Source of the DNA: an uncultured Eubacteriales bacterium
GTDB lineage: Bacteria; Bacillota; Clostridia; Peptostreptococcales; Anaerovoracaceae
Assembly (NCBI GenBank): GCA_902766915.1
Contig: CACXFN010000012.1
Coordinates: 1 to 12,601 of the forward strand
Reading direction: 5' to 3'
DNA: 12,601 nt
In this document: positions 6,942 to 12,601 of the stretch, in pieces
Layout of the letters: each line of letters opens with the position of its first letter
Numbering within the stretch: the first letter of the stretch is position 1
Notes under the pieces: model-generated
What the model was told of the DNA's origin: nothing
Database searches by the model: none
What the model saw: the letters and a program-made list of their open reading frames with translations, nothing else
Program-made: the position numbers and the translations under genes

Positions 6942-8645
6942 TTAATTATACTCTTCCAATAATTCCTTCGCATAGCTTATTGCATTTGCCACTGCACCAT
7001 CTTCATATGCAGGGGTAATACTTGCATGATGAAGTATGTCTAAATACCTTTTGCTGCCTCCAATATCGGTTAGCTCCAAATAATCCTGCCATGCTGTAGC
7101 AGGCCTTTCCATATAGTTTTTAATTAGCTCCATGGAGTTTACTGTCGCAAGTGCATATTCAATATAATACATGGGGTAGTGGAAGATATGATGCTTGTTA
7201 TACCAGAATCCCCCACCATTCATAAATACATCATCTTCATCATATTTACGCCAGGGCATATATTTTTTCTCTAATTTACGCCATTCCCGGGTACGCTGCT
7301 CCGGCGTTAGATCAGGATTCCCATAGCAGATATGCTGAAATTCATCAACTGCGACTCCAAAGGGAATGAATGTGATTAAATCATGGTAATTATAGAATAT
7401 GTACCTATCCGCATCTTCTCCAAAGAAACGCTCTGCGAATCTATTGGATAGCTGGGTCATTACCATGGCATGTATTTCAGTGATATCAGAAGTTGATATA
7501 TAATATGCATCTATTAGCTGCCTTCTGGACGCCCTATATAAAGCAAAGGCATTTCCCAATCCTTCAATCAAAGTTTTTACCCCCTTGGCGGAGCCATCAA
7601 AGAAGGAAAACAGGAAGGGTGCCTTATATGAAGCTATAAATGTTGAATACTCCCTCACAGATTTACCTGGTCTAACTTCGCAATCAATCAATCCGTGATC
7701 AAGCATAAAGTCAACAAACTCATTAGTCTCATTGCTAAGCTCACGAAACATTTCGATTATCTGATTAAGCATATACGCTTCACCACCAACAGGTTTGGCA
7801 TTCCCATCGGGGAAAGCTATTAGCTCGTCGTAAACCATTATTTCATCCAAGCCCAATCTCTTAGCCTGGGCTTCATATATTCTACTACAGAGGGGAACTA
7901 TTTCCTCCTCAACCTGTTTCCTAAAACGAGCTACATCATCAGGGTTATAGTCTATTCGTCCTCTTTCCAAATATCCAACAGGAACATAGCTATCATAACC
8001 CAGATTCTTTCCCATCTGAGTTCTAACTTTTATAAGCTCATCCCAGATTTCTTCCATACGTTTCTCATTGGAACTAAGGAAATTTGAAAAGGCCTTAAAT
8101 GCAGTTTTTCTTACTTCTCTGTCTTCATCGCGGAATAGACCCTGTAGTGTCAGAAAATTCTTCGTATCACCATTTATTTCAACTTCACAGGATGCAATGA
8201 TTTTTTGATATTCACCACATAGTTCCGAAACCCTCTTTCGCAGAGGAATGTTTTCCTCCATAAAAGCCTTTTTCTTTACATCCATTTTAGTAAAGTACAT
8301 GGGGCCCAGCTTCTCTTCAATTTCGCTTCTAAAGGGACTATTATATATGGCTTCACTGAAATCAAGATTTAGCTTGGTGAAAAGTGGCATATTTTCATCC
8401 ACCCATTGTTGTTCCTTTTCATAAAACTCATCGGTTGTATCCATTGAATGATGTATGAATGAAACCTCCAAATTATCGTTTATTTTTCTTAACAGTTCGT
8501 TGTACTCGAAAAAAATCTCCAGCACTTCTCCACCGTCTCTGGCTTCTTCAATTCTTTTAACAACATCCTTGCTGAGGTCTTCATAGGCTCTTATATCAGG
8601 TTTAGGGAATCTAAGGTCATTAAATATCCATGTACCACTACTCAT
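6942..8645 (-). CDS. M3-family oligoendopeptidase homologue lacking the HExxH zinc site
   Basis: A 567-residue protein of the M3 (thimet/PepF-like) metallopeptidase family, M3-not-PepF branch, whose active members cut peptides in the cytoplasm. Family landmarks are present: GVAVDEFQH (430-438), TPEQRTREWRKLEKKYMPW, GGGFWYNKHHIFHYPMYYIEYALA from 477, and TEIHAM containing the expected third-ligand glutamate E390. At the catalytic site, where active relatives read HEAGHAF, this protein reads EGLGNAF (residues 361-367), and no HExxH occurs anywhere in it. Both zinc-binding histidines and the catalytic glutamate are therefore absent, although the frame is intact and the surroundings conserved; a pseudoenzyme is likely. 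The start is taken as the ATG at 8645, six bases after AGGAGG; an in-frame ATG at 8666 lies upstream of that site. The gene follows the peptide importer across a terminator and begins the downstream run. Confidence 0.9.
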   Translation of the reverse strand: MSSGTWIFNDLRFPKPDIRAYEDLSKDVVKRIEEARDGGEVLEIFFEYNELLRKINDNLEVSFIHHSMDTTDEFYEKEQQWVDENMPLFTKLNLDFSEAIYNSPFRSEIEEKLGPMYFTKMDVKKKAFMEENIPLRKRVSELCGEYQKIIASCEVEINGDTKNFLTLQGLFRDEDREVRKTAFKAFSNFLSSNEKRMEEIWDELIKVRTQMGKNLGYDSYVPVGYLERGRIDYNPDDVARFRKQVEEEIVPLCSRIYEAQAKRLGLDEIMVYDELIAFPDGNAKPVGGEAYMLNQIIEMFRELSNETNEFVDFMLDHGLIDCEVRPGKSVREYSTFIASYKAPFLFSFFDGSAKGVKTLIEGLGNAFALYRASRRQLIDAYYISTSDITEIHAMVMTQLSNRFAERFFGEDADRYIFYNYHDLITFIPFGVAVDEFQHICYGNPDLTPEQRTREWRKLEKKYMPWRKYDEDDVFMNGGGFWYNKHHIFHYPMYYIEYALATVNSMELIKNYMERPATAWQDYLELTDIGGSKRYLDILHHASITPAYEDGAVANAISYAKELLEEYN

Positions 8646-8650
8646 ATACA

Positions 8651-8657
8651 TCCTCCT
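8651..8657 (-). promoter_or_regulatory. Ribosome binding site that fixes the M3-homologue start
   Basis: AGGAGG with six bases (ATGTAT) to the ATG at 8645-8643. Two further in-frame ATGs are unsuitable: the one at 8651 touches the site and the one at 8666 lies upstream of it. Confidence 0.85.
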
Positions 8658-8692
8658 ATTTAACATTCATGTCAAACAGCCTATACATGTGT

Positions 8693-8698
8693 ATTTTA
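8693..8698 (-). promoter_or_regulatory. Weak -10 candidate for the M3-to-TPR gene run
   Basis: TAAAAT about 45 bases before the chosen M3 start, in the only non-coding space between the upstream terminator and that gene. No convincing -35 lies 17 bases further up. A TTGACA at about 8673-8678 is too close to the start codon to serve. The promoter must lie hereabouts if the terminator works, but its exact place is uncertain. Confidence 0.25.
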
Positions 8699-8755
8699 AC
8701 ATAGAAAAGACATGCTTGACTACTTAAAAAGAAGAGTATCTTGCTTCTTACCAAT

Positions 8756-8787
8756 AAAAGTGGCACCCCCAATTGAGGTGCCACCTT
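8756..8787 (-). terminator. Intrinsic terminator after the oppA-like gene
   Basis: The transcript reads GTGGCACC (8784-8777), a loop, then GGTGCCAC (8767-8760) followed by TTTTATTG. The 8-bp GC-rich stem and following U-run are a classic rho-independent terminator, about 50 bases past the stop codon. It separates the importer genes from the M3-to-TPR run. Confidence 0.9.
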
Positions 8788-8839
8788 AATCGCTTATAGT
8801 ACTATCTAAAACTAGATACTATTGACCTTAATCCGAATA

Positions 8840-10618
8840 TTAACGACCGAACTGGCAGTCATTGTTACCGGATACTGTTGTCCACATCTCGAGCATGTTG
8901 ATTGGGTCGTTGAAGTCAGCAATCCAACCTTCACGAGCGAAGTCGAAGTTACCAGCTTTACGTTCTTCTAAGAATACGTTCCAATCCTGCTGCTGGATTG
9001 TGAGTTCGATTCCGAGAGCTGCCAAATCCTGCTGGATGGACTCTGCGATAGCAATATGTCCGGATGTTGTGTTTGTCAGATATTCCAGTGAAATCGGTGT
9101 ATCAGCAGTGAGCTTTCCGTCATCGCCGAACTGATATCCAGCTGCCTTCAGAAGAGTTCTGGCCTGCTCTGCTACACCTTCAGGATCATTGCTTACTGCG
9201 GATGGATCATAGTATCCTTCGCTTACAGCGTCGGACTTGAAGATTCCACCATTACCATCAGCCATTCCGAGAGGAATGAATGCGTTTGCTGCAACCTGAC
9301 CTGTCTGTCCGATGTTCTCGCAGATATAGTCACGGTCGATCATGATTGTGAAAGCTTCTCTCGTGCAAGCTGCCTGTTCAGGTGTCTTGCCTTCGAAGAT
9401 TGGGCTCTTGCAGTTGAATGCTACGTAGTATGTTCCAAGTTCGTCAACAATGTGGAATTCCGGATTGTCCAGGAGGGATGCTACTTCGTCTGTAGGTACG
9501 GAGTCAGCAAAGTCAAGGTCTCCTGCGTTGTATGCTGCATAGATAGCTGTGTCATCAGCGGAAAGCATGTACTCAAGCTTATTTACAGTTACCTTGTCTG
9601 CGTCATACCAATACGGGTTCTTTTCGTATGTCATGGATGTGTCGTGGTTCCAACCTGTGCAGACATAAGCACCGTTGGATACGAATCCAGCTTCCTGGCA
9701 CCAGCCACCTGGGCTTGTCTTCCAATCCGCATATCCTTCTACTGCGGACTGCTTTACCGGGAAGAATGTCGGGAATGCCATAAGGTCTTCCATATAAGCG
9801 CAAGGTGCATTCAGTGTGAATACAAATGTTGTTGCGTCCGGAGCGGAAACATCAATGTTCGGGAAATCTTTGAAGTTATCGAACATATATGCATAGTCTG
9901 CACCAGTCTCATCGCTTGCTGCTCTCTTCCAGGAATATACGAAGTCTTCAGCTGTGAGGTCACTTCCGTCTGACCACTTCAGGCCTTCCTTCAGCTTAAC
10001 TGTGTAGGTAAGTCCATCTTCAGAAACTTCATAGCTTTCTGCACATGCCGGTACCGGAACTCCGGAAGCGTCATATGTGTACAGACCGGAGAAGGAGTTT
10101 GCTGCCAAGCAAGCACCGTCTACAGAGCTGTTCAGTGCCGGATCAAGATAATCAGGCTCACTGGACAGCTGCAGCTTCAGTGTGTCAGCGCCGTTAGACA
10201 TCTTTGTGTACATGAAGAACTTTGTTGCATATGGGTTGGAATAGATGCCATCAACATAATCCTTCTGCAGATATATGTCATTGTAGTAATAGATTGGAAT
10301 TACGCACTGTGTAGCCATGAGGATATCCTCTGCCTGGTGCATTAATTCTGTACGGTGAGCAAAGTCTGTCTCAGACTTAATCTGAGCAATCAGTTCATCA
10401 TACTGAGACCATGCTCCAACTGGATCGATGAATGCTTCACTTACCAATTCAGCAGCATCAGGAACTTCTTCGTCTCCTGTTTCAGCTTCAGCTTCTGCTT
10501 CTTCAGTCTTTTCAGCTTCTGTTGTGCTTCCACCTTCTTCGGACTTCTTATTTCCACCACATGCAGCGAGGGAGAATACCAAAAGCAGTGAAAGCAGTAC
10601 TGCAATAAACTTCTTCAT
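8840..10618 (-). CDS. Peptide ABC transporter substrate-binding lipoprotein (OppA type), apparently circularly permuted
   Basis: A 592-residue extracytoplasmic solute-binding lipoprotein of family SBP_bac_5, expected to capture oligopeptides for the OppD/OppF importer encoded just upstream. The signal peptide ends in the lipobox LAAC (lipidated Cys20), followed by an E/A-rich acidic linker to about residue 60. Residues ~66-141 (QYDELIAQIKSE, ELMHQAEDILM, VIPIYYYNDIYLQ, YATKFFMYT) match what normally ends OppA proteins. The usual mature start follows at about 144 (LKLQLSSEPDYLDPALNSSVDGA), then the standard body: KWSDGSDLTAEDFVYSWKR, the GAYVCTGW region and REAFTIMIDRD. The protein stops at GNNDCQFGR, where relatives continue into the YDxLI-AEDILM-IPIYYY segment. 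So the tail sits at the front, with no loss or frame break. TAGGAGG eight bases before the ATG supports the start. It has its own promoter. To my eye its codons are more GC-rich than its neighbours'. An assembly error must be excluded. Confidence 0.92.
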   Translation of the reverse strand: MKKFIAVLLSLLLVFSLAACGGNKKSEEGGSTTEAEKTEEAEAEAETGDEEVPDAAELVSEAFIDPVGAWSQYDELIAQIKSETDFAHRTELMHQAEDILMATQCVIPIYYYNDIYLQKDYVDGIYSNPYATKFFMYTKMSNGADTLKLQLSSEPDYLDPALNSSVDGACLAANSFSGLYTYDASGVPVPACAESYEVSEDGLTYTVKLKEGLKWSDGSDLTAEDFVYSWKRAASDETGADYAYMFDNFKDFPNIDVSAPDATTFVFTLNAPCAYMEDLMAFPTFFPVKQSAVEGYADWKTSPGGWCQEAGFVSNGAYVCTGWNHDTSMTYEKNPYWYDADKVTVNKLEYMLSADDTAIYAAYNAGDLDFADSVPTDEVASLLDNPEFHIVDELGTYYVAFNCKSPIFEGKTPEQAACTREAFTIMIDRDYICENIGQTGQVAANAFIPLGMADGNGGIFKSDAVSEGYYDPSAVSNDPEGVAEQARTLLKAAGYQFGDDGKLTADTPISLEYLTNTTSGHIAIAESIQQDLAALGIELTIQQQDWNVFLEERKAGNFDFAREGWIADFNDPINMLEMWTTVSGNNDCQFGR

Positions 10619-10654
10619 TCTTCTAACCTCCTATTAACTCAATAATAGACTTTA

Positions 10655-10672
10655 AAATAATAACGATTATTT
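10655..10672 (-). repeat. A/T-rich inverted repeat beside the oppA -10 box
   Basis: AAATAAT and ATTATTT are perfect seven-base arms around a four-base centre, immediately after the TATAAT box and spanning the predicted start site. The hairpin would be weak because it is all A-T. It might be a regulator site, or chance in A/T-rich DNA. Confidence 0.35.
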
Positions 10673-10701
10673 ATTATAGCCCCTTTCGGGATAGCTATCA
10701 A
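10673..10701 (-). promoter_or_regulatory. Predicted strong promoter of the oppA-like gene
   Basis: Minus strand TTGATA (10701-10696), a 17-base spacer, then TATAAT (10678-10673): one mismatch from the sigma-70 consensus with ideal spacing. Transcription would start near 10665 and give a leader of about 47 bases. It would let the binding protein be made in excess over the ATPases, as is usual for ABC importers. The 10-base palindrome GATAGCTATC (10690-10699) overlaps the -35 and spacer and could be an operator. Confidence 0.75.
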
Positions 10702-10707
10702 AATCAT

Positions 10708-10729
10708 TTTAACACATTATAGTGCTAAA
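10708..10729 (-). terminator. Weak stem-loop after oppF
   Basis: TTTAGCAC and GTGTTAAA can form an 8-bp A/U-rich stem (one G-U) around a six-base loop, some 20 bases past the oppF stop, followed by ATGATTTT. It could be a leaky terminator or a 3'-end stabiliser; the low GC makes strong termination unlikely. Confidence 0.3.
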
Positions 10730-10750
10730 CTATACATGAGAATTATAATA

Positions 10751-11710
10751 CTATTTAACCCAGCATGCAACCTGATGATTCCCACCTCTATCTGTAAGAA
10801 CCGGTGCCTCCTCCGCACATTTTTCGATAGCATAACGACATCTGGTTCTAAAGGGGCATCCGCTTGGCTTATTAAGGGGACTGGGTACATCTCCTTCCAA
10901 TATTATTCTCTGTCTGGCTCTGGTAACATCCGGGTCAGGAATAGGAACCGCAGATAGTAGTGATTCCGTATATGGATGTATGGGGTTTTCGTTTAGATCG
11001 TCGGAATCTGCGATTTCAACAATTTTCCCCAGGTACATTACTGCGATTCTCTTGGAAATATGGTGTACTACCAGGAGATCGTGGGCGATAAATAGATAAG
11101 CAACACCCAGCTTTTCCTGAAGTTCCTCAAACATGTTGATTACCTGAGCCTGAATGGATACATCCAATGCAGAAACCGGTTCATCGCAAACTATAAACTG
11201 CGGGTCTACAGCCAAAGCCCTGGCTATTCCTATTCTCTGACGCTGTCCGCCGGAGAATTCGTGGGCATAGCGCCTGGCATGTTCCGCATTTAGTCCGACA
11301 TAATTCATGAGCTCCAGTATTTTTTCTCTACGCTCCTTTTTGTTGGCGCAGAGCTTATGTACGTCCAGTGGCTCACCGATGATGTCCTCAACCGTCATAC
11401 GTGGATCCAAGGAAGAATAGGGATCCTGGAATACCATTTGCATCTGTTTACGCATATGCATGATATTCTTATCGTTTACTTCCTCACCATCAAATATGAC
11501 TTCTCCCCCTGTGGGTTTATATAGACGAAGTATAGCTCGTCCCACTGTGGTTTTTCCGCAGCCGGATTCTCCTACCAGTCCCAAGGTCTCGCCTCTTCCA
11601 ACGGTAAAGGAAACATCGTCTACGGCCTTAAGGGGAATGCTCTTACCAAAGCCTGTTTTTACGGGGAAGTACTGCTTTAGATTTCTGACTTCCAGCAAAG
11701 TATCACTCAT
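10751..11710 (-). CDS. oppF: Oligopeptide ABC transporter ATP-binding protein OppF
   Basis: One of the two ATPase subunits powering oligopeptide uptake, on the cytoplasmic face of the membrane. Of 319 residues: Walker A GESGCGKT (47-54), Q-loop glutamine about 95 in [15 protein letters not shown] signature FSGGQRQR (152-159), Walker B FIVCDEP (172-178) and the switch histidine H210. The C-terminal oligopeptide/dipeptide extension has cysteines 285, 291, 298 and 316 ([15 protein letters not shown] ... ACW), a pattern that in this subfamily can hold an iron-sulfur cluster. The order (second ATPase after OppD, start [10 protein letters not shown]) and the [12 protein letters not shown] tail favour OppF over OppD. 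The start codon overlaps the oppD stop (ATGAGTGA), with GAGGTG a few bases before, indicating translational coupling. The dipeptide orthologue DppF cannot be excluded, so the substrate is inferred from family. Confidence 0.93.
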   Translation of the reverse strand: MSDTLLEVRNLKQYFPVKTGFGKSIPLKAVDDVSFTVGRGETLGLVGESGCGKTTVGRAILRLYKPTGGEVIFDGEEVNDKNIMHMRKQMQMVFQDPYSSLDPRMTVEDIIGEPLDVHKLCANKKERREKILELMNYVGLNAEHARRYAHEFSGGQRQRIGIARALAVDPQFIVCDEPVSALDVSIQAQVINMFEELQEKLGVAYLFIAHDLLVVHHISKRIAVMYLGKIVEIADSDDLNENPIHPYTESLLSAVPIPDPDVTRARQRIILEGDVPSPLNKPSGCPFRTRCRYAIEKCAEEAPVLTDRGGNHQVACWVK

Positions 11711-12601
11711 TATCCGTCACCTCACTTCCCTGTTCATAAGCATCTCTAACATTCATCCAACAGGAGGCCTTGTGATTCTCGTTTATGGACATTTCTTCCG
11801 GAATGTCCGTTAAAAAAATCTTCATAGCTTCGTCGCATCTCGGACAAAAAGCGCATCCCTTGGGAAGGTTAAGCATATTGATAGGCGTTCCTTCTATAGG
11901 AACGAGTTTGGTCTTCATATTGTTTACATTAGGAATTGACCTTAAAAGACCTTTTGTATATTCATGCTTTGGATTGTAGAAAATCTCTCTGGCCGTTCCT
12001 CTCTCGCAGATTCTACCGCCATACATTACAACAATATTGTCGCACATATCAGCTATTACACCCAGGTCATGTGTAACCAGTATAACCGCCATTCCCAGCT
12101 GCTTCTGCAGATCCTGAATCAGTTCCAGAATCTGGGCCTGAATGGTAACGTCCAAAGCTGTGGTCGGCTCGTCTGCAATCAGTATATCCGGCTCACATGC
12201 CAGAGCCATCGCTATCATAACCCTTTGACGCATACCTCCGGAGAGTTCAAAAGGGTATTGCTTCATACGTTTTTCCGGTTCATTGATACCAACCAGTTCC
12301 AGAAATTCTTTAACCCTGGCATCTGCCTCGGCGCCACGACGTTCTGTGTGGAGAACAACGGACTCTCTCATCTGATCACCAATGGTGAAAACCGGATTAA
12401 GGCTGGTCATGGGATCCTGGAATATGATGGATATCTTGTTTCCCCTAATATCCTTCATAACTTTTTCTCCTGCCCCAACCAATTCCTGGCCGTCAAGTTT
12501 GACGGAGCCGCCTACGATTTTCCCCGCAGGAGCAAGAATCTGCATAATGGAATATACCGTAACCGACTTACCGGATCCGGATTCTCCAACTATGCCAAGA
12601 A
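11703..12601 (-). CDS. oppD: Oligopeptide ABC transporter ATP-binding protein OppD, N-terminus outside the window
   Basis: First ATPase of the peptide importer; 298 complete codons are visible and the frame stays open to the right edge, so roughly 35 N-terminal residues are missing. The Met at 12545 is internal: the frame continues upstream through [20 protein letters not shown], giving an intact Walker A (GESGSGKS, 12564-12587). Further motifs are the Q-loop in [19 protein letters not shown], signature [15 protein letters not shown], Walker [13 protein letters not shown] and switch histidine in [15 protein letters not shown]. The C-terminal extension has the GCAFCPRC cysteine motif plus ASCW, as in Opp/Dpp ATPases. 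It overlaps oppF by eight bases. The permease genes are not in view and presumably lie beyond the right edge. Confidence 0.94.
   Translation of the reverse strand, partial: LGIVGESGSGKSVTVYSIMQILAPAGKIVGGSVKLDGQELVGAGEKVMKDIRGNKISIIFQDPMTSLNPVFTIGDQMRESVVLHTERRGAEADARVKEFLELVGINEPEKRMKQYPFELSGGMRQRVMIAMALACEPDILIADEPTTALDVTIQAQILELIQDLQKQLGMAVILVTHDLGVIADMCDNIVVMYGGRICERGTAREIFYNPKHEYTKGLLRSIPNVNNMKTKLVPIEGTPINMLNLPKGCAFCPRCDEAMKIFLTDIPEEMSINENHKASCWMNVRDAYEQGSEVTDNE

Noticed and set aside
8796..8823. Stem-loop directly after the oppA-like stop as a second terminator
   Set aside because: ATAGTA/TACTAT and TCTA/TAGA pair only with a three-base bulge and no following U-run; the stem at 8756-8787 is far better.
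9452..9973. Plus-strand Cys-rich open frame of 173 codons
   Set aside because: The cysteines come from reading the OppA-like gene backwards; that gene is fully supported on the other strand.
10679..10697. TATCCC-GAAA-GGGG hairpin as terminator of oppDF
   Set aside because: The stem has only three to four solid pairs with a bulge, is not followed by a U-run, and occupies the spacer of the oppA promoter.

Overview
The window reads as chromosomal DNA from a low-GC, anaerobic Firmicute of the class Clostridia. The basis is a SCIFF peptide plus radical-SAM maturase cassette (a clostridial hallmark), a secreted protein with CWB2 cell-wall-binding repeats (common in Clostridia such as C. difficile), strong AGGAGG-type ribosome binding sites and the A/T-rich intergenic regions. 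Family or genus cannot be fixed from the sequence. Every gene I can support lies on the minus strand, so transcription runs from high to low coordinates; both end genes are cut by the window edge.

Right to left: (1) 12601-10751 holds the end of a peptide ABC importer, oppD (5' end outside the window) overlapping oppF. (2) 10750-10619 carries a near-consensus promoter that gives the substrate-binding lipoprotein gene its own transcription start, followed by that oppA-like gene (10618-8840) and a clear intrinsic terminator (8756-8787). The OppA-like protein appears circularly permuted: the segment that normally ends the family sits just after the lipoprotein signal and acidic linker, and the C-terminus stops where that segment should begin. 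(3) 8645-1798 is a close-packed run, probably an operon: an M3-family oligoendopeptidase homologue that has lost its HExxH zinc motif, a secreted protein joining a papain-like cysteine-peptidase-type domain to three CWB2 repeats, glutaminyl-tRNA synthetase (glnS), and two tandem paralogous membrane-anchored TPR-like proteins overlapping by 14 bases. (4) 1767-1 is the SCIFF RiPP cassette: promoter, dyad-symmetry element at the predicted start site, the 48-residue six-cysteine precursor (scfA), a 13-bp hairpin that swallows the ribosome binding site of the next gene, and the radical-SAM/SPASM thioether maturase (scfB), whose last few dozen residues lie beyond the left edge.

In function, OppD/OppF would energise uptake of peptides captured by the lipoprotein. 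The neighbouring M3 protein would be expected to degrade such peptides but seems catalytically dead. ScfB would install Cys thioether bridges in ScfA. No tRNA, rRNA, CRISPR array, insertion sequence or phage gene was seen. The longest non-coding stretch is about 190 bases (8646-8839), so no gap over 300 bases exists.
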